Assembly (NCBI GenBank): GCA_020832725.1
Contig: JAFIEC010000058.1
Coordinates: 1 to 13,326, forward strand
Length of the DNA: 13,326 bases
Direction of reading: 5' to 3'
Origin: Paracoccaceae bacterium
GTDB taxonomy: Bacteria; Pseudomonadota; Alphaproteobacteria; Rhodobacterales; Rhodobacteraceae
A program made the translations under genes and the position numbers. Below, in pieces: positions 5,947 to 13,326 of this stretch. Numbering within the stretch: position 1 is the first letter of the stretch; each line of letters opens with the position of its first letter. The notes under the pieces are model-generated. The model saw nothing but the letters and a program-made list of their open reading frames with translations. It ran no database searches and had not been told where the DNA came from.

Positions 5947-8900
5947 ATGGCTCTGTTCACCTTCAACGGCCTGTCCTTCGTGACCGAGGCCGATGTTCCC
6001 ATAAGCCTTGCGCCGACCACGCTTCAGGTGGCCGCACCCGACACGACCAGTCGGCTGTCCTACACCATCCCGGAAGACCCCGAGCCGGGGGACATCCCCC
6101 TTGTGGCGCTGGGTGGCGACCCGCTTGCCGCGATCGTGGGGGGCGCGCCGCTTGGTCGTGACCACGAGGCCTATATCGGCCAGATCGTGCTGGACGACGG
6201 CGAAGGCGGCACCACCTGGCACGAAATCCTCATCATCGAGCGCACCTTCGAGGACCGCGTCACGATGGTGGAGCAGACCGAGCATCACCTCTTCCTGCTG
6301 GGCGGCGATCCGCTGCCGGTGATCACCGATCTGGCCGGGCTTGCCGCCTTCAACGACGCGATGCTCAGCGCGGGCGCGATCGAGACAGGCCCATTCGTGC
6401 CCGGCGAACCCTTTGCCCTGTCCTCGTTCGCCAGCCTCGCCGCAACGTCGACCGACCCGCAGGTGATCAAGGCGGGCTGGGTGGATGAAAACCCGGACAC
6501 GGGCAATTTCGAGATCGGGATTGGCGGCTGGTTCGGCCCGCCCGAGGGCGATGGCAGCGTCACCATTCTCAATGGCGGCCAATACGACCTGATCACCACC
6601 GGCGACACGAGCAGCACCTTTGTTCTGGTCGGGGGATGGGGTTCGCGCGGAGAGGTGTTGATCTCCGGCGCCGGAAGCCGGATGACGGTGGCCGCCCCCG
6701 GCCCCTCGGCCGAGAACGAGGCCTATGTCTCGGTCATCTTCGGCGTCGATGACGGCGCGGCGGGGCTTGCAATCCTGAATGGCGGGCATTTCGGCATGAC
6801 CAATGCCAATCCCTCCACGGTGGATACAACGGCGGAACTCTGGCTCGGCCAGATGTTCGCAAGCCTCGACATGCTGATGAGCGCCGGCACACTGAATGTG
6901 GACGGCTTCCAGCGGGCGCAGCTCACAATCGCGGGCGATTCGACCGAGGTGGGGGCGCGGCTGGAGAACGGCTCGCTCTTCCTCGTCTCGGCCAGCGAGC
7001 GGACCGACTTCATGATGGGCGTCGATGACGGGATCGGCCGGATCGACGTCACCGGCGGCTCGCTCTTCCGGCTGGAGGGGCTGGCCAGTGCGACGCTCGG
7101 CAGCAGCTACTTGATGAGCGAGGGCGGCCGCGCCCTGATCCAGGTCGAAGGCGCGGGCAGCCGGCTGGAGTTGGTGGCGCCCGGCGCTGCCGATTCGACC
7201 ACGGACATCGCCATTGGCAGCGTCAGCGGAGAAGGCGCGATCGTGCTCCTCGACGGCGCGGCCATGACCATCTCGAACCCCGAGACCGGCGGGTCGAACA
7301 CCAGCGTGCTGTCGCTGCGCGTCGGCGAAGGCGGCGGCGCGGGCGGGATTCAGATGATGAACGCCACGCTGGGCATCGCGGGCTTTGCGACCACCAACAT
7401 CGCCATCGGCGGCGAGGATGACGGGACGGGTGCCCTCGGCCTGCGCAATGGCTCTGTCATGACCATCGAGAGCGGATCGCCCGTGACGATGGACATCGGC
7501 ACCGCTGGCACCGGCCTGCTGGAGGTCAGCGGGGGCTCCACACTCGATCTGGGCGGCGGTGCCGTGGTGCGCGTGGGCGACTGGCACGACGACCCGGGCA
7601 TGGCCATGAACAGCGGAGAGATCCAGCTGGTCGGCACCGGCTCTGCCCTGACGGGCGTGGCCGATATCTGGATCGGCCTCGACCCCATGGATACCGGTGG
7701 CATGGTCACGCCCACGGGCATGGGCCGCCTCACGATCGGAGGGGGCGCGACCCTTGGCGATGGCGACACGGCGATCACCCTGGGGCTGATGGGCGATATC
7801 CTTGCAGGCAACGGAACCCTGCGCGGCGATGTCACCATGCGCGGCGGCGACATCAACCTCGCCTTCGCCGGGCGGGAGACCGACGGCCCGACCCCCCTGC
7901 CCGCGCGCCTCGATATCGAGGGCGATCTGACCCAGGCCGAGGGAAACAGCTTCATCCGTCTGGGCTATACGCCCACGGGGGCGGATCTGGTGGCGATCTC
8001 GGGCGATCTGGCGATCACCGTGGGCGAGCTCCGGCTCTTGTTCGACGGCTCCCATGTCTTCTACGAATACGCGCGCGGGGATACGGGAACGCTGATCACC
8101 TATGACAGCTTCACGTTGGACCCCGAGGCCGGGATCGACCTGATCCTGTCGCATTCCTTCCTCGTGCCCGATTTCGCCTACCGGTTCGACATCACCTCGA
8201 CCGGGCCGGGCGCCATCACCTTTGAGGCGCTGAACGACCATGACGGCGGGGAGGCGGTGCTCGATTTCTCGGGGGCCACCGAAAGTGTGGGCGTCTTCTT
8301 CGATGCCGATGCCGGGATCGCGGGCGAGATCAACTTCGCCGGCGGCGGCTCCTTCATGGGCGTCGCGGTGAATGTCGACGAGGTGCGGGGCACCGACGGC
8401 GACGACATGATCGACTTCACCGGCGCAACGCGCGGGGTGACGCTGGTCGGCGGCGCGGGCAACGACACGCTGCGCGGCGGGCTGGGCGATGACACCTTCA
8501 TCATCGGCGCGGGCAACGACATGCTCGACGGTGGCGGCGGTTTTGACAGGGCGGTCTTCTCGGGCAACCGGGCGGATTACCTGATCGAGACCGACCCGAT
8601 CACCGGCGCCACCATCGTCACCGATACCCGCGTCGGGCCGATGAACGAGGGGGTCAACACCCTGATCGGGATCAACGAGCTGGTCTTTCTGGACGAGAGC
8701 GAGATCATCGCACCCAGCACCTATGCGCTGTCGGGCCAGGTGGTCGGCCGCACTGGACAGGGCATCGAGGGGGCGACCGTCACCTTCACCCCGGCAGAGG
8801 GTGATGCGCAGGGCATGACCAGCGGTGCGGGCGGCCTGTTCGACTTCACCCTCGATGCGGGTGCCTCGGGCGATCTGGGGGCAAGCCTCGCCTATGATGC

Positions 8901-9264
8901 AACCGCGCATCCGACCATCACCACCGCCTCGGCGCTCAACGTGCTGCGGCTGGCGCTGGGCCGCGCCCTGCCGACCCGCGAGGCCACCGGCGAGGATTTC
9001 GTCGCCGCCGATTTCGACGGCAACGGGGAGGTGACGAGCGCCGATGCGATGGAAATCCTGCGGGTGGCCCTGGGCCGGCCGACCATCTCGGGCGAGGCAC
9101 CGCGCTGGGTCTTCCTCGATGCGGATAGCGACCTGACGGGCCTCAACCGCAACGATTCCACCTACACCACGGGCATCAGCGTGCCCGAGATGGGGGCCGA
9201 TATCTCCGATCTCGGGCTGAGCGGTATCCTTGTGGGCTATGTGCCCGACACCCTGGCCCTCTGA
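5947..9264 (+). CDS. Large T5SS-repeat / RTX exoprotein with C-terminal dockerin-like module, predicted T1SS substrate (1105 aa)
   Basis: Paralogue in design of the 1809-aa neighbour and the second predicted T1SS cargo. Residues 1-172 match its N-terminal domain (MALFTFNGLSF; SYTIPED; ILIIERT; a LGGDPLP segment). Residues about 178-645 are about 13 T5SS/PEP-CTERM-type repeats (for example MMGVDDGIGRIDVTGGSLF). Residues 655-690 resemble an autotransporter passenger end (LDIEGDLT; ADLVAISGD). Residues 819-867 hold RTX turns (GGAGNDTLRGGLGDD; GAGNDMLDGGGGFD). These are followed by FDRAVFSGNRADYLI and LVFLDES, a pattern usual at the end of RTX blocks. Then come an Ig/carboxypeptidase-regulatory-like domain (925-984), a dockerin-like pair (984-1044; intact Ca loop D1022, D1024, N1026, D1033) and the tail LVGYVPDTLAL. 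There is no signal peptide and no cysteine, and I count one lysine. No enzymatic motif seen; probable adhesin or matrix component, function unknown. Confidence 0.93.
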   Translation: MALFTFNGLSFVTEADVPISLAPTTLQVAAPDTTSRLSYTIPEDPEPGDIPLVALGGDPLAAIVGGAPLGRDHEAYIGQIVLDDGEGGTTWHEILIIERTFEDRVTMVEQTEHHLFLLGGDPLPVITDLAGLAAFNDAMLSAGAIETGPFVPGEPFALSSFASLAATSTDPQVIKAGWVDENPDTGNFEIGIGGWFGPPEGDGSVTILNGGQYDLITTGDTSSTFVLVGGWGSRGEVLISGAGSRMTVAAPGPSAENEAYVSVIFGVDDGAAGLAILNGGHFGMTNANPSTVDTTAELWLGQMFASLDMLMSAGTLNVDGFQRAQLTIAGDSTEVGARLENGSLFLVSASERTDFMMGVDDGIGRIDVTGGSLFRLEGLASATLGSSYLMSEGGRALIQVEGAGSRLELVAPGAADSTTDIAIGSVSGEGAIVLLDGAAMTISNPETGGSNTSVLSLRVGEGGGAGGIQMMNATLGIAGFATTNIAIGGEDDGTGALGLRNGSVMTIESGSPVTMDIGTAGTGLLEVSGGSTLDLGGGAVVRVGDWHDDPGMAMNSGEIQLVGTGSALTGVADIWIGLDPMDTGGMVTPTGMGRLTIGGGATLGDGDTAITLGLMGDILAGNGTLRGDVTMRGGDINLAFAGRETDGPTPLPARLDIEGDLTQAEGNSFIRLGYTPTGADLVAISGDLAITVGELRLLFDGSHVFYEYARGDTGTLITYDSFTLDPEAGIDLILSHSFLVPDFAYRFDITSTGPGAITFEALNDHDGGEAVLDFSGATESVGVFFDADAGIAGEINFAGGGSFMGVAVNVDEVRGTDGDDMIDFTGATRGVTLVGGAGNDTLRGGLGDDTFIIGAGNDMLDGGGGFDRAVFSGNRADYLIETDPITGATIVTDTRVGPMNEGVNTLIGINELVFLDESEIIAPSTYALSGQVVGRTGQGIEGATVTFTPAEGDAQGMTSGAGGLFDFTLDAGASGDLGASLAYDATAHPTITTASALNVLRLALGRALPTREATGEDFVAADFDGNGEVTSADAMEILRVALGRPTISGEAPRWVFLDADSDLTGLNRNDSTYTTGISVPEMGADISDLGLSGILVGYVPDTLAL
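6478..7880 (+). repeat. T5SS/PEP-CTERM-type beta-strand repeat block of gene 2 (about residues 178-645)
   Basis: About 13 degenerate units of 25-40 residues share the G-x-G-x-hydrophobic-x-hydrophobic-x-x-G core with variable loops. Examples are SRGEVLISGAGSRMTV, GEGAIVLLDGAAMTI, GTGALGLRNGSVMTI and GTGLLEVSGGSTLDL. The units are less regular than in gene 1, and some are partial (for example around residues 300-320). Confidence 0.7.
8395..8547 (+). repeat. Short RTX nonapeptide block of gene 2
   Basis: Residues about 817-867 contain GTDGDDMIDF, then GGAGNDTLRGGLGDDTFIIGAGNDMLDGG spread over 835-863, which fits three to four GGxGxDxLx turns. Such turns form a Ca-binding beta-roll and are a hallmark of T1SS cargo that folds once outside the cell. 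Confidence 0.85.
8908..9126 (+). repeat. Near-identical C-terminal module DNA, copy 2 (gene 2)
   Basis: Partner of 5308-5526 at an exact offset of 3600 bp, without gaps. Mismatches cluster at 8974-9000 (the linker between the two EF-hand-like helices) and at 9036-9042. Beyond 9126 the similarity continues at lower level to the stop codons. Confidence 0.9.
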
Positions 9265-9281
9265 GACAGGGCCAGGGCTTT
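9251..9281 (+). terminator. Hairpin with the gene 2 stop codon in its loop
   Basis: CCCTGGCCCT (9251-9260) and AGGGCCAGGG (9268-9277) form a perfect 10-bp stem. The 7-nt loop CTGAGAC contains the TGA stop of gene 2 (9262-9264). CTTTC follows, so it may work as a weak terminator, though translating ribosomes should disturb the left arm. Confidence 0.5.
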
Positions 9282-9284
9282 CGG

Positions 9285-9321
9285 GGGGGCGCGGGCCGCG
9301 GGGCCTGCGCCCCCTTCCCTT
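9285..9321. terminator. Strong hairpin between the convergent genes, likely shared terminator
   Basis: Positions 9285-9297 pair with 9302-9314: GGGGGCGC with GCGCCCCC, then one G-T and four G-C pairs, around a 4-nt loop. TTCCCTTT follows on the + strand. It sits in the 67-bp gap between gene 2 and the end of the T1SS operon and probably stops + strand transcription. On the - strand no T-run follows, so termination in that direction would need the hairpin alone or Rho. Confidence 0.55.
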
Positions 9322-9331
9322 TCGCGCAGGC

Positions 9332-10642
9332 TCAGTCGCGCAATGCGCGGTCGCGGACCCGCACGATGGGTTGGGTCAGGTATTCCAGAACCGTCTTGCG
9401 GCCCGAGAGGATATCCACCTCGGCCACCATGCCCGGGATGATCTCCAGCGCGGCCCCGTCCGCATCAAGGATGTTGGTGCTGGTGCGCACCTGCACCACA
9501 AAGACCTGCTCCTCCCGGTCGGGGCGGCGCACGGCATCGGCACCGATGCGGGTGATCTCTCCGTCGATCCCGCCATAGCGGGAGAAATCATAGGCGGTGA
9601 TCTTCACCTTTACCGGCTGGCCCGGATAGACGAAGGCGATGTCGGAAGGGCGCAGATAAGCCTCGACCAGAAGGGAATCGTCCAGCGGCACGATCTCGAT
9701 CAGCGGCTCTCCGGCCTGGGCCACGCCGCCGATCGTCGTCAGCTTGATCTGGTTGACGATGCCGCGCACCGGGGCGCGCAGCTCGGAGCGGGTGACGCGC
9801 TGCTGAAGCGCGGGCAGCCGCGTCTCCAGTTCTGCCAGCTCGGCGGTGGCAATCGACAGCTCCGACAGCGCCTGCGCCCGGCCCCGGGCACGCAGCGCGG
9901 CGATGCGGTCGTCGATCTCGTCGAGGGCTGCGTCCAGCCGCATCAGGGCCGCTGCCGCGCGCACCTGCCTGCCCTGCCATTCGGCAAGGGTCCGGCGCAG
10001 TGCGAGCATGGTGGTCTCGGGCTCCACCCTCCGCTCCACCAGCGGGGCCATGATGGCGATCTCTTCCTCGACGATGGCAAGGGTCTCGGCCGCCGTGGCG
10101 GCATCGACCATCCCCTCCTCGTATTCCTGCTGTCGCTGGCTGCGCTGGCGTTCCAGCACATCGATCTCGGATCGCAGCTCGATCGCACGGGCCTGGAACA
10201 GGGCCGCCTCGGAGCGCACGACTGTGGGTGTCGCCTGCACCAGCTCGGGGATGAAGCTCAGCACCTCGACCCCGTCGATCTCGGCCTGAAGGCGGGCAAT
10301 GCGCGCCATCAGGCCCCAGGCACGCTGCTGCTCCTGATCGAGCTGGGAGGCAAGGAGCGTACGGTCCAGCTCCATCAACAGGGCGCCCTCCTCGACCACT
10401 TCGCCCTCGGTCACATGCAGCGCCTGAAGCACCCCCGTCTCGGCCGCCTGTATCACCTGGATGCTGCGCGAGGGCACGATGCGCCCGTCGCCCCGGGTGA
10501 CGTCATCGACTTCGGCGATGGCCGCCCAAACCCCCGCCGCCACCAGCAGCGCCAGGATGACGAACAACAACAGCGACGCCCGCAGCGGCGATCGGCCCCG
10601 CATCTCGCGGGCCAGCGTCTCGAAATCGCGCGCACCCGCCAT
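9332..10642 (-). CDS. HlyD family type I secretion periplasmic adaptor (436 aa)
   Basis: Membrane fusion protein that links the ABC pump to the TolC-like channel across the periplasm. It has a short cytoplasmic N-terminus and one membrane helix (about residues 23-43). The usual post-membrane segment follows (AIAEVDDVTRGDGRIVPS), then a split lipoyl half-motif around 65-90. A long alpha-helical coiled coil runs over about 95-275, rich in Arg, Glu, Ala and Leu. The second lipoyl half and beta-barrel begin with RAPVRGIVNQI near residue 289 and continue through VYPGQPVKVKITAYDF. Length and order fit the HlyD/LapC adaptors of T1SS (usually about 430-480 aa). The start ATG lies 1 nt after the stop of the ABC gene, so the two are co-transcribed and probably translationally coupled. 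It is the last gene of the operon. Confidence 0.95.
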   Translation of the reverse strand: MAGARDFETLAREMRGRSPLRASLLLFVILALLVAAGVWAAIAEVDDVTRGDGRIVPSRSIQVIQAAETGVLQALHVTEGEVVEEGALLMELDRTLLASQLDQEQQRAWGLMARIARLQAEIDGVEVLSFIPELVQATPTVVRSEAALFQARAIELRSEIDVLERQRSQRQQEYEEGMVDAATAAETLAIVEEEIAIMAPLVERRVEPETTMLALRRTLAEWQGRQVRAAAALMRLDAALDEIDDRIAALRARGRAQALSELSIATAELAELETRLPALQQRVTRSELRAPVRGIVNQIKLTTIGGVAQAGEPLIEIVPLDDSLLVEAYLRPSDIAFVYPGQPVKVKITAYDFSRYGGIDGEITRIGADAVRRPDREEQVFVVQVRTSTNILDADGAALEIIPGMVAEVDILSGRKTVLEYLTQPIVRVRDRALRD

Positions 10643-10643
10643 T

Positions 10644-12788
10644 TCAGCCCCGCACCGGCGCGGTGGCCCGCGTCAGGATCGACTTGGGGCCATCGGCGGC
10701 CACCCTGCCGTTCTCGATGACGATGACCCGGTCCACCAGTTCCAGAAGGCTGGTTCGGTGGGTCACGATGACAAGGGTGCGATCCGCCGTCTCTTCGCGC
10801 AGGCGCTGGATGACACCGGCCTCGTTCTGCACATCCATGGCAGAGGTCGGCTCATCCAGAAGCAGGATCGGCGGCCGCCCGATCAGCGCACGGGCAAGCG
10901 TGATCGACTGGCGTTGCCCGCCCGACAGGCCCTCTCCGCGCTCGGCCAGTACAAGGTCGTAGCCTGCGGGGTGTTTCGAGATGAAATCGTCCACCCCGGC
11001 GATGCGCGCGGCCTCCAGTACCTCGGCGTCGCGGGGACGCATCGCGCCGATGGCGATATTCTCGCGCACGCTGCCCGAGAACAGCCACACATCCTGCAGC
11101 ACCGAGCCCACATTGCGGCGCAGATCGCCCGGGTCGATCTGGCGGATATCGGTACCGTCGAGGCGCACCGCCCCCTGCCGCGGTTCGTACAACCCGATGA
11201 TCATCCGGGCGATCGTGCTCTTGCCACAGCCGATCCGGCCCAGGATGGCCACCTTCTCGCCCGGTTCGATGGTAAAGGAGACGCCGCGCAGCGTGTCCAC
11301 CATGGCGTCGGGATAGGCGAAATGCACATCCTCGAAGGTGATCCGTCCCTCCAGCCGGGGCCGGGCAAGCCAGGTGCGGCCCTCCGGGCGCTCACTCTCG
11401 GCGCGCATCAGCGCATCGAGCGACCGGTAGGAGGTGCGCGCCTGATTCAGCCGGGTGAGCGTCTGGGCAAGCTGGGCCAGAGGTGCCAGCGTCCGGCCCG
11501 TCAGGATGACCGCGGCGATCAGCGCGCCCATGGTCACCGTCCCCTCCATGATCAGGAAGACGCCGTAGAAGACGATCATCACCTGGGCCAGTTGCTGGGT
11601 GAAGGCGGTGGCGTTCAGCGCGAACTGGCTGACGGCGCGCGCCTTGACGCCGTGATCGGCCTGCCGCTCTATCGCGTCCTCCCAGCGGGCGCGCATCTGC
11701 CGGGCCGCGCCCACTGCCTTGATCGTCTCCAGGCCCGACACGGTTTCCACCAGCACCGATTGCTTGGACTGGCCGTCGGCAAAGCTGCGCTCGGCCAGCC
11801 GCGCAAGGATCGGCTGCACGGCGATGCCGACGATCAGCACCACCGGCACGGCAATGGCGGGCACGATCGCCAGCGGCCCGCCGATCAGGTAGATCACGCC
11901 GATGAACAGCAGGATGAACGGCAGGTCCACCACCGCCACCAGCGTGGCCGAGGTGAAGAAGTCGCGCAGGGTCTCGAACTCCCGCAGGGTATTGGCCAGT
12001 GCGCCCGTCGATCCCTTGCGCGCGCGCATCTGCAGATCCAGCAGCTGATCGAAGATGCGGCGCCCGATCGCCTTGTCGGCCCGCTGACCGGCGCGATCGA
12101 CGAAACCTGCCCTCAGGCTCTTGATGATCAGATCGAACACAAGTGCCATGCCCACGCCAAAGGTCAGCGCCAGCAGGGATTCCACCGCCTCGTTGGGCAA
12201 GACGCGATCATAGACCACCATGATGAAGATCGAGGTGGACAGGCTGAGGAAGTTGGCGACCATCGCCGCCAGCACCACCTGCGCATACATCCAGCGGTTC
12301 TCGCCCAGGGTGGACCAGAACCAGTGCCCCCGGGGGGCGGCAGCCTCGGGGGTGCCGCGATGCTCGGGCCGCAGCAGGAGCGCGAAGCCCGCATAGGATT
12401 CCGCCAGCGCCTCGGGCGCAACCTCGCCCAGCCCCTCGCCCAGCGCCGGATCGAAGACCACCAGCCGCCCGGCAGGGTTGCGCCCCTCCACCACCACCGC
12501 GCGGTCGCCCTTGAGCATCAGGATCGCCGGCATCAGCGCCGCATCCAGGGCATCCAGCCGAAGCCTCCCGAAACCGGCCTGTATCCCGCCCCGCTCGGCT
12601 GCGGCCACAGCTTCGCGCACGCCAAAACTGCCCTGGGGCCCCGTCTGTGCCGCATGCAGCGCCGCCAGCGTCAGCGGACGGCCCAGCGCCGCCGAGGCGT
12701 GCAGCATGCAGGCCTCCAGCGGCGTCGTGCGATCCTCCCGCTCGCCCTCGCCCCCCTGGGGCAGGCGGACAACGCGCTCGTCGCTCAT
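10644..12788 (-). CDS. Type I secretion permease/ATPase, LapB/LssB-like, with inactive C39-like domain (714 aa)
   Basis: Inner membrane ABC exporter that recognises cargo and powers export. Residues 20-135 are a C39-peptidase-like domain. C27 aligns with the second, non-catalytic Cys of real C39 peptidases, the catalytic Cys position is P23, and the usual His of the GHFVVV-type strand is R96, so it should bind cargo rather than cleave a leader. The membrane domain covers about 165-440. The nucleotide-binding domain has Walker A GRIGCGKST (517-525), Q-loop Q565, signature LSGGQRQ (621-627), Walker B ILLLDEPTSAMD (641-652) and H-loop H677. The motif TSAMD and the ending VIVIENGRVAADGPK fit the LapB/LssB group of long-adhesin exporters rather than HlyB. 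Its start overlaps the tolC-like stop by ATGA. The nearby + strand RTX proteins are the obvious cargo, by inference from position. Confidence 0.95.
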   Translation of the reverse strand: MSDERVVRLPQGGEGEREDRTTPLEACMLHASAALGRPLTLAALHAAQTGPQGSFGVREAVAAAERGGIQAGFGRLRLDALDAALMPAILMLKGDRAVVVEGRNPAGRLVVFDPALGEGLGEVAPEALAESYAGFALLLRPEHRGTPEAAAPRGHWFWSTLGENRWMYAQVVLAAMVANFLSLSTSIFIMVVYDRVLPNEAVESLLALTFGVGMALVFDLIIKSLRAGFVDRAGQRADKAIGRRIFDQLLDLQMRARKGSTGALANTLREFETLRDFFTSATLVAVVDLPFILLFIGVIYLIGGPLAIVPAIAVPVVLIVGIAVQPILARLAERSFADGQSKQSVLVETVSGLETIKAVGAARQMRARWEDAIERQADHGVKARAVSQFALNATAFTQQLAQVMIVFYGVFLIMEGTVTMGALIAAVILTGRTLAPLAQLAQTLTRLNQARTSYRSLDALMRAESERPEGRTWLARPRLEGRITFEDVHFAYPDAMVDTLRGVSFTIEPGEKVAILGRIGCGKSTIARMIIGLYEPRQGAVRLDGTDIRQIDPGDLRRNVGSVLQDVWLFSGSVRENIAIGAMRPRDAEVLEAARIAGVDDFISKHPAGYDLVLAERGEGLSGGQRQSITLARALIGRPPILLLDEPTSAMDVQNEAGVIQRLREETADRTLVIVTHRTSLLELVDRVIVIENGRVAADGPKSILTRATAPVRG

Positions 12789-13326
12789 GGCGCACCCATG
12801 GTGGCGATGTCGGTCAGCGGCATGCCGAAGACATCGAGGATATCCCCCGTCAGACCCAGCGCTGCATAACCGGAAAGGGCAAGATCCAGCTCGGCCTCGG
12901 CCAGGGCCTCGGCTGCGGCGAAAACGTCGCGCTGGGCGTCGAGAAGCTGCGAGATGCTGCGCCGACCCACGGCGAATTGCTCCCGCGCGGCCTCGCGCGC
13001 GGCCTCGTTGGCGGCAAGCGCATCGCGGGCGGCGGCAAGGCGCGCGGCACCGGTCCGCTGATCGGAGCGCACGGTATCGAGGGTGCGCAGGATCTGGCGT
13101 CGCAATTCCTCGCGCTCGGCCTCCTGCTCGGCCAGTCCGGCCTCGGCCTGGGCAACAGCGGCCTCGCGCTGCCCGCCGGTGGACAATTCATAGCGGAACT
13201 GAAGATCTGCCGAGACATCCGCCCCGCCGCCGCCTGCCCGGGGGCGGCCGCTGACCGCAGCCACCAGGCTGGGCCTGCGCCCGGCACGGGCAGCCTCCAA
13301 CGCGGCGCGCGCGGCCTCCACCGACG
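12785..13326 (-). CDS. TolC family outer membrane channel, C-terminal part (cut by window edge)
   Basis: The C-terminal 180 residues or so of an outer membrane efflux protein; the frame stays open to the right edge, so the true start lies outside. The GTG at 13321 is not a credible start because it falls inside the domain. Visible are a beta-strand segment (DLQFRYELSTGGQ) and a following long helix rich in Ala, Glu and Arg (about 40-75 of this fragment). A second helix includes EQFAVGRRSISQLLDAQRD, typical of the last coiled-coil hairpin of TolC/LapE proteins, where the form is FxxGxxxxxxLLDAQ. It supplies the exit duct for the T1SS. Its TGA overlaps the ATG of the ABC gene, and it is the first visible gene of the operon. 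Confidence 0.92.
   Translation of the reverse strand, partial: SVEAARAALEAARAGRRPSLVAAVSGRPRAGGGGADVSADLQFRYELSTGGQREAAVAQAEAGLAEQEAEREELRRQILRTLDTVRSDQRTGAARLAAARDALAANEAAREAAREQFAVGRRSISQLLDAQRDVFAAAEALAEAELDLALSGYAALGLTGDILDVFGMPLTDIATMGAP

Noticed and set aside
5824..8910. Open frame of 1028 codons on the - strand, antisense to gene 2
   Set aside because: Its translation is a low-complexity mix of Arg, Gly, Ala, His, Asp and Gln with no recognisable domain. The sense frame has RTX turns, repeats and a paralogue next door. Long antisense frames are expected opposite GC-rich genes with strong third-position bias.
10461..12869. Open frame of 802 codons on the + strand across the T1SS operon, and a similar 496-codon frame at 9230-10720
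   Set aside because: They are antisense to an ABC exporter and a HlyD adaptor whose motifs are unmistakable; the + strand products are His/Gln/Arg-rich and resemble no protein family.
1..13326. CRISPR array, tRNA/rRNA, insertion sequence, phage or toxin-antitoxin genes
   Set aside because: No short regular direct repeats with spacers, no cloverleaf or rRNA-like sequence, no transposase or integrase motifs, and no terminal inverted repeats were seen.

Overview
The window is GC-rich DNA with Shine-Dalgarno-led genes and a LapB-type type I secretion system (T1SS). RTX exoproteins of this style are common in marine or salt-adapted Rhodobacterales, so an alphaproteobacterium of that kind is my best guess. 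This is inference from composition and protein style; there is no marker gene here.

Layout: positions 1-234 are a leader with a GC hairpin, an AT-cored inverted repeat and a promoter-like element. Two very large exoprotein genes follow on the + strand: gene 1 (235-5664, 1809 aa) and gene 2 (5947-9264, 1105 aa). A 282-bp spacer with a good intrinsic terminator and an operator-like inverted repeat separates them. They run into a compact 67-bp hairpin-rich convergence zone. The - strand then carries a tightly packed export operon, transcribed tolC-like (partial, 12785 to beyond the right edge), then ABC permease/ATPase (10644-12788), then HlyD-type adaptor (9332-10642). It has an ATGA overlap and a 1-nt gap at its two junctions.

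How it fits together: the three - strand genes encode the outer membrane channel, inner membrane pump and periplasmic adaptor of one T1SS. The two + strand proteins look like its cargo. Neither has a Sec signal peptide, both have no cysteine and almost no lysine, and both carry RTX-type Ca-binding turns. They share a related N-terminal domain of about 170 residues and a nearly identical C-terminal module: an Ig-like domain, a dockerin-like EF-hand pair, and a tail ending LVGYVPD plus a few residues. The middles differ. Gene 1 has two tandem RTX-type modules of about 380 aa followed by about 14 T5SS/PEP-CTERM-type repeats. Gene 2 has about 13 such repeats followed by one short RTX block. The unusual point is that autotransporter-style passenger repeats sit in proteins with no translocator barrel and apparently leave through a T1SS. 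The 3' ends of the two genes are about 95% identical in DNA over 219 bp, which points to recent duplication or gene conversion of the shared C-terminal module.
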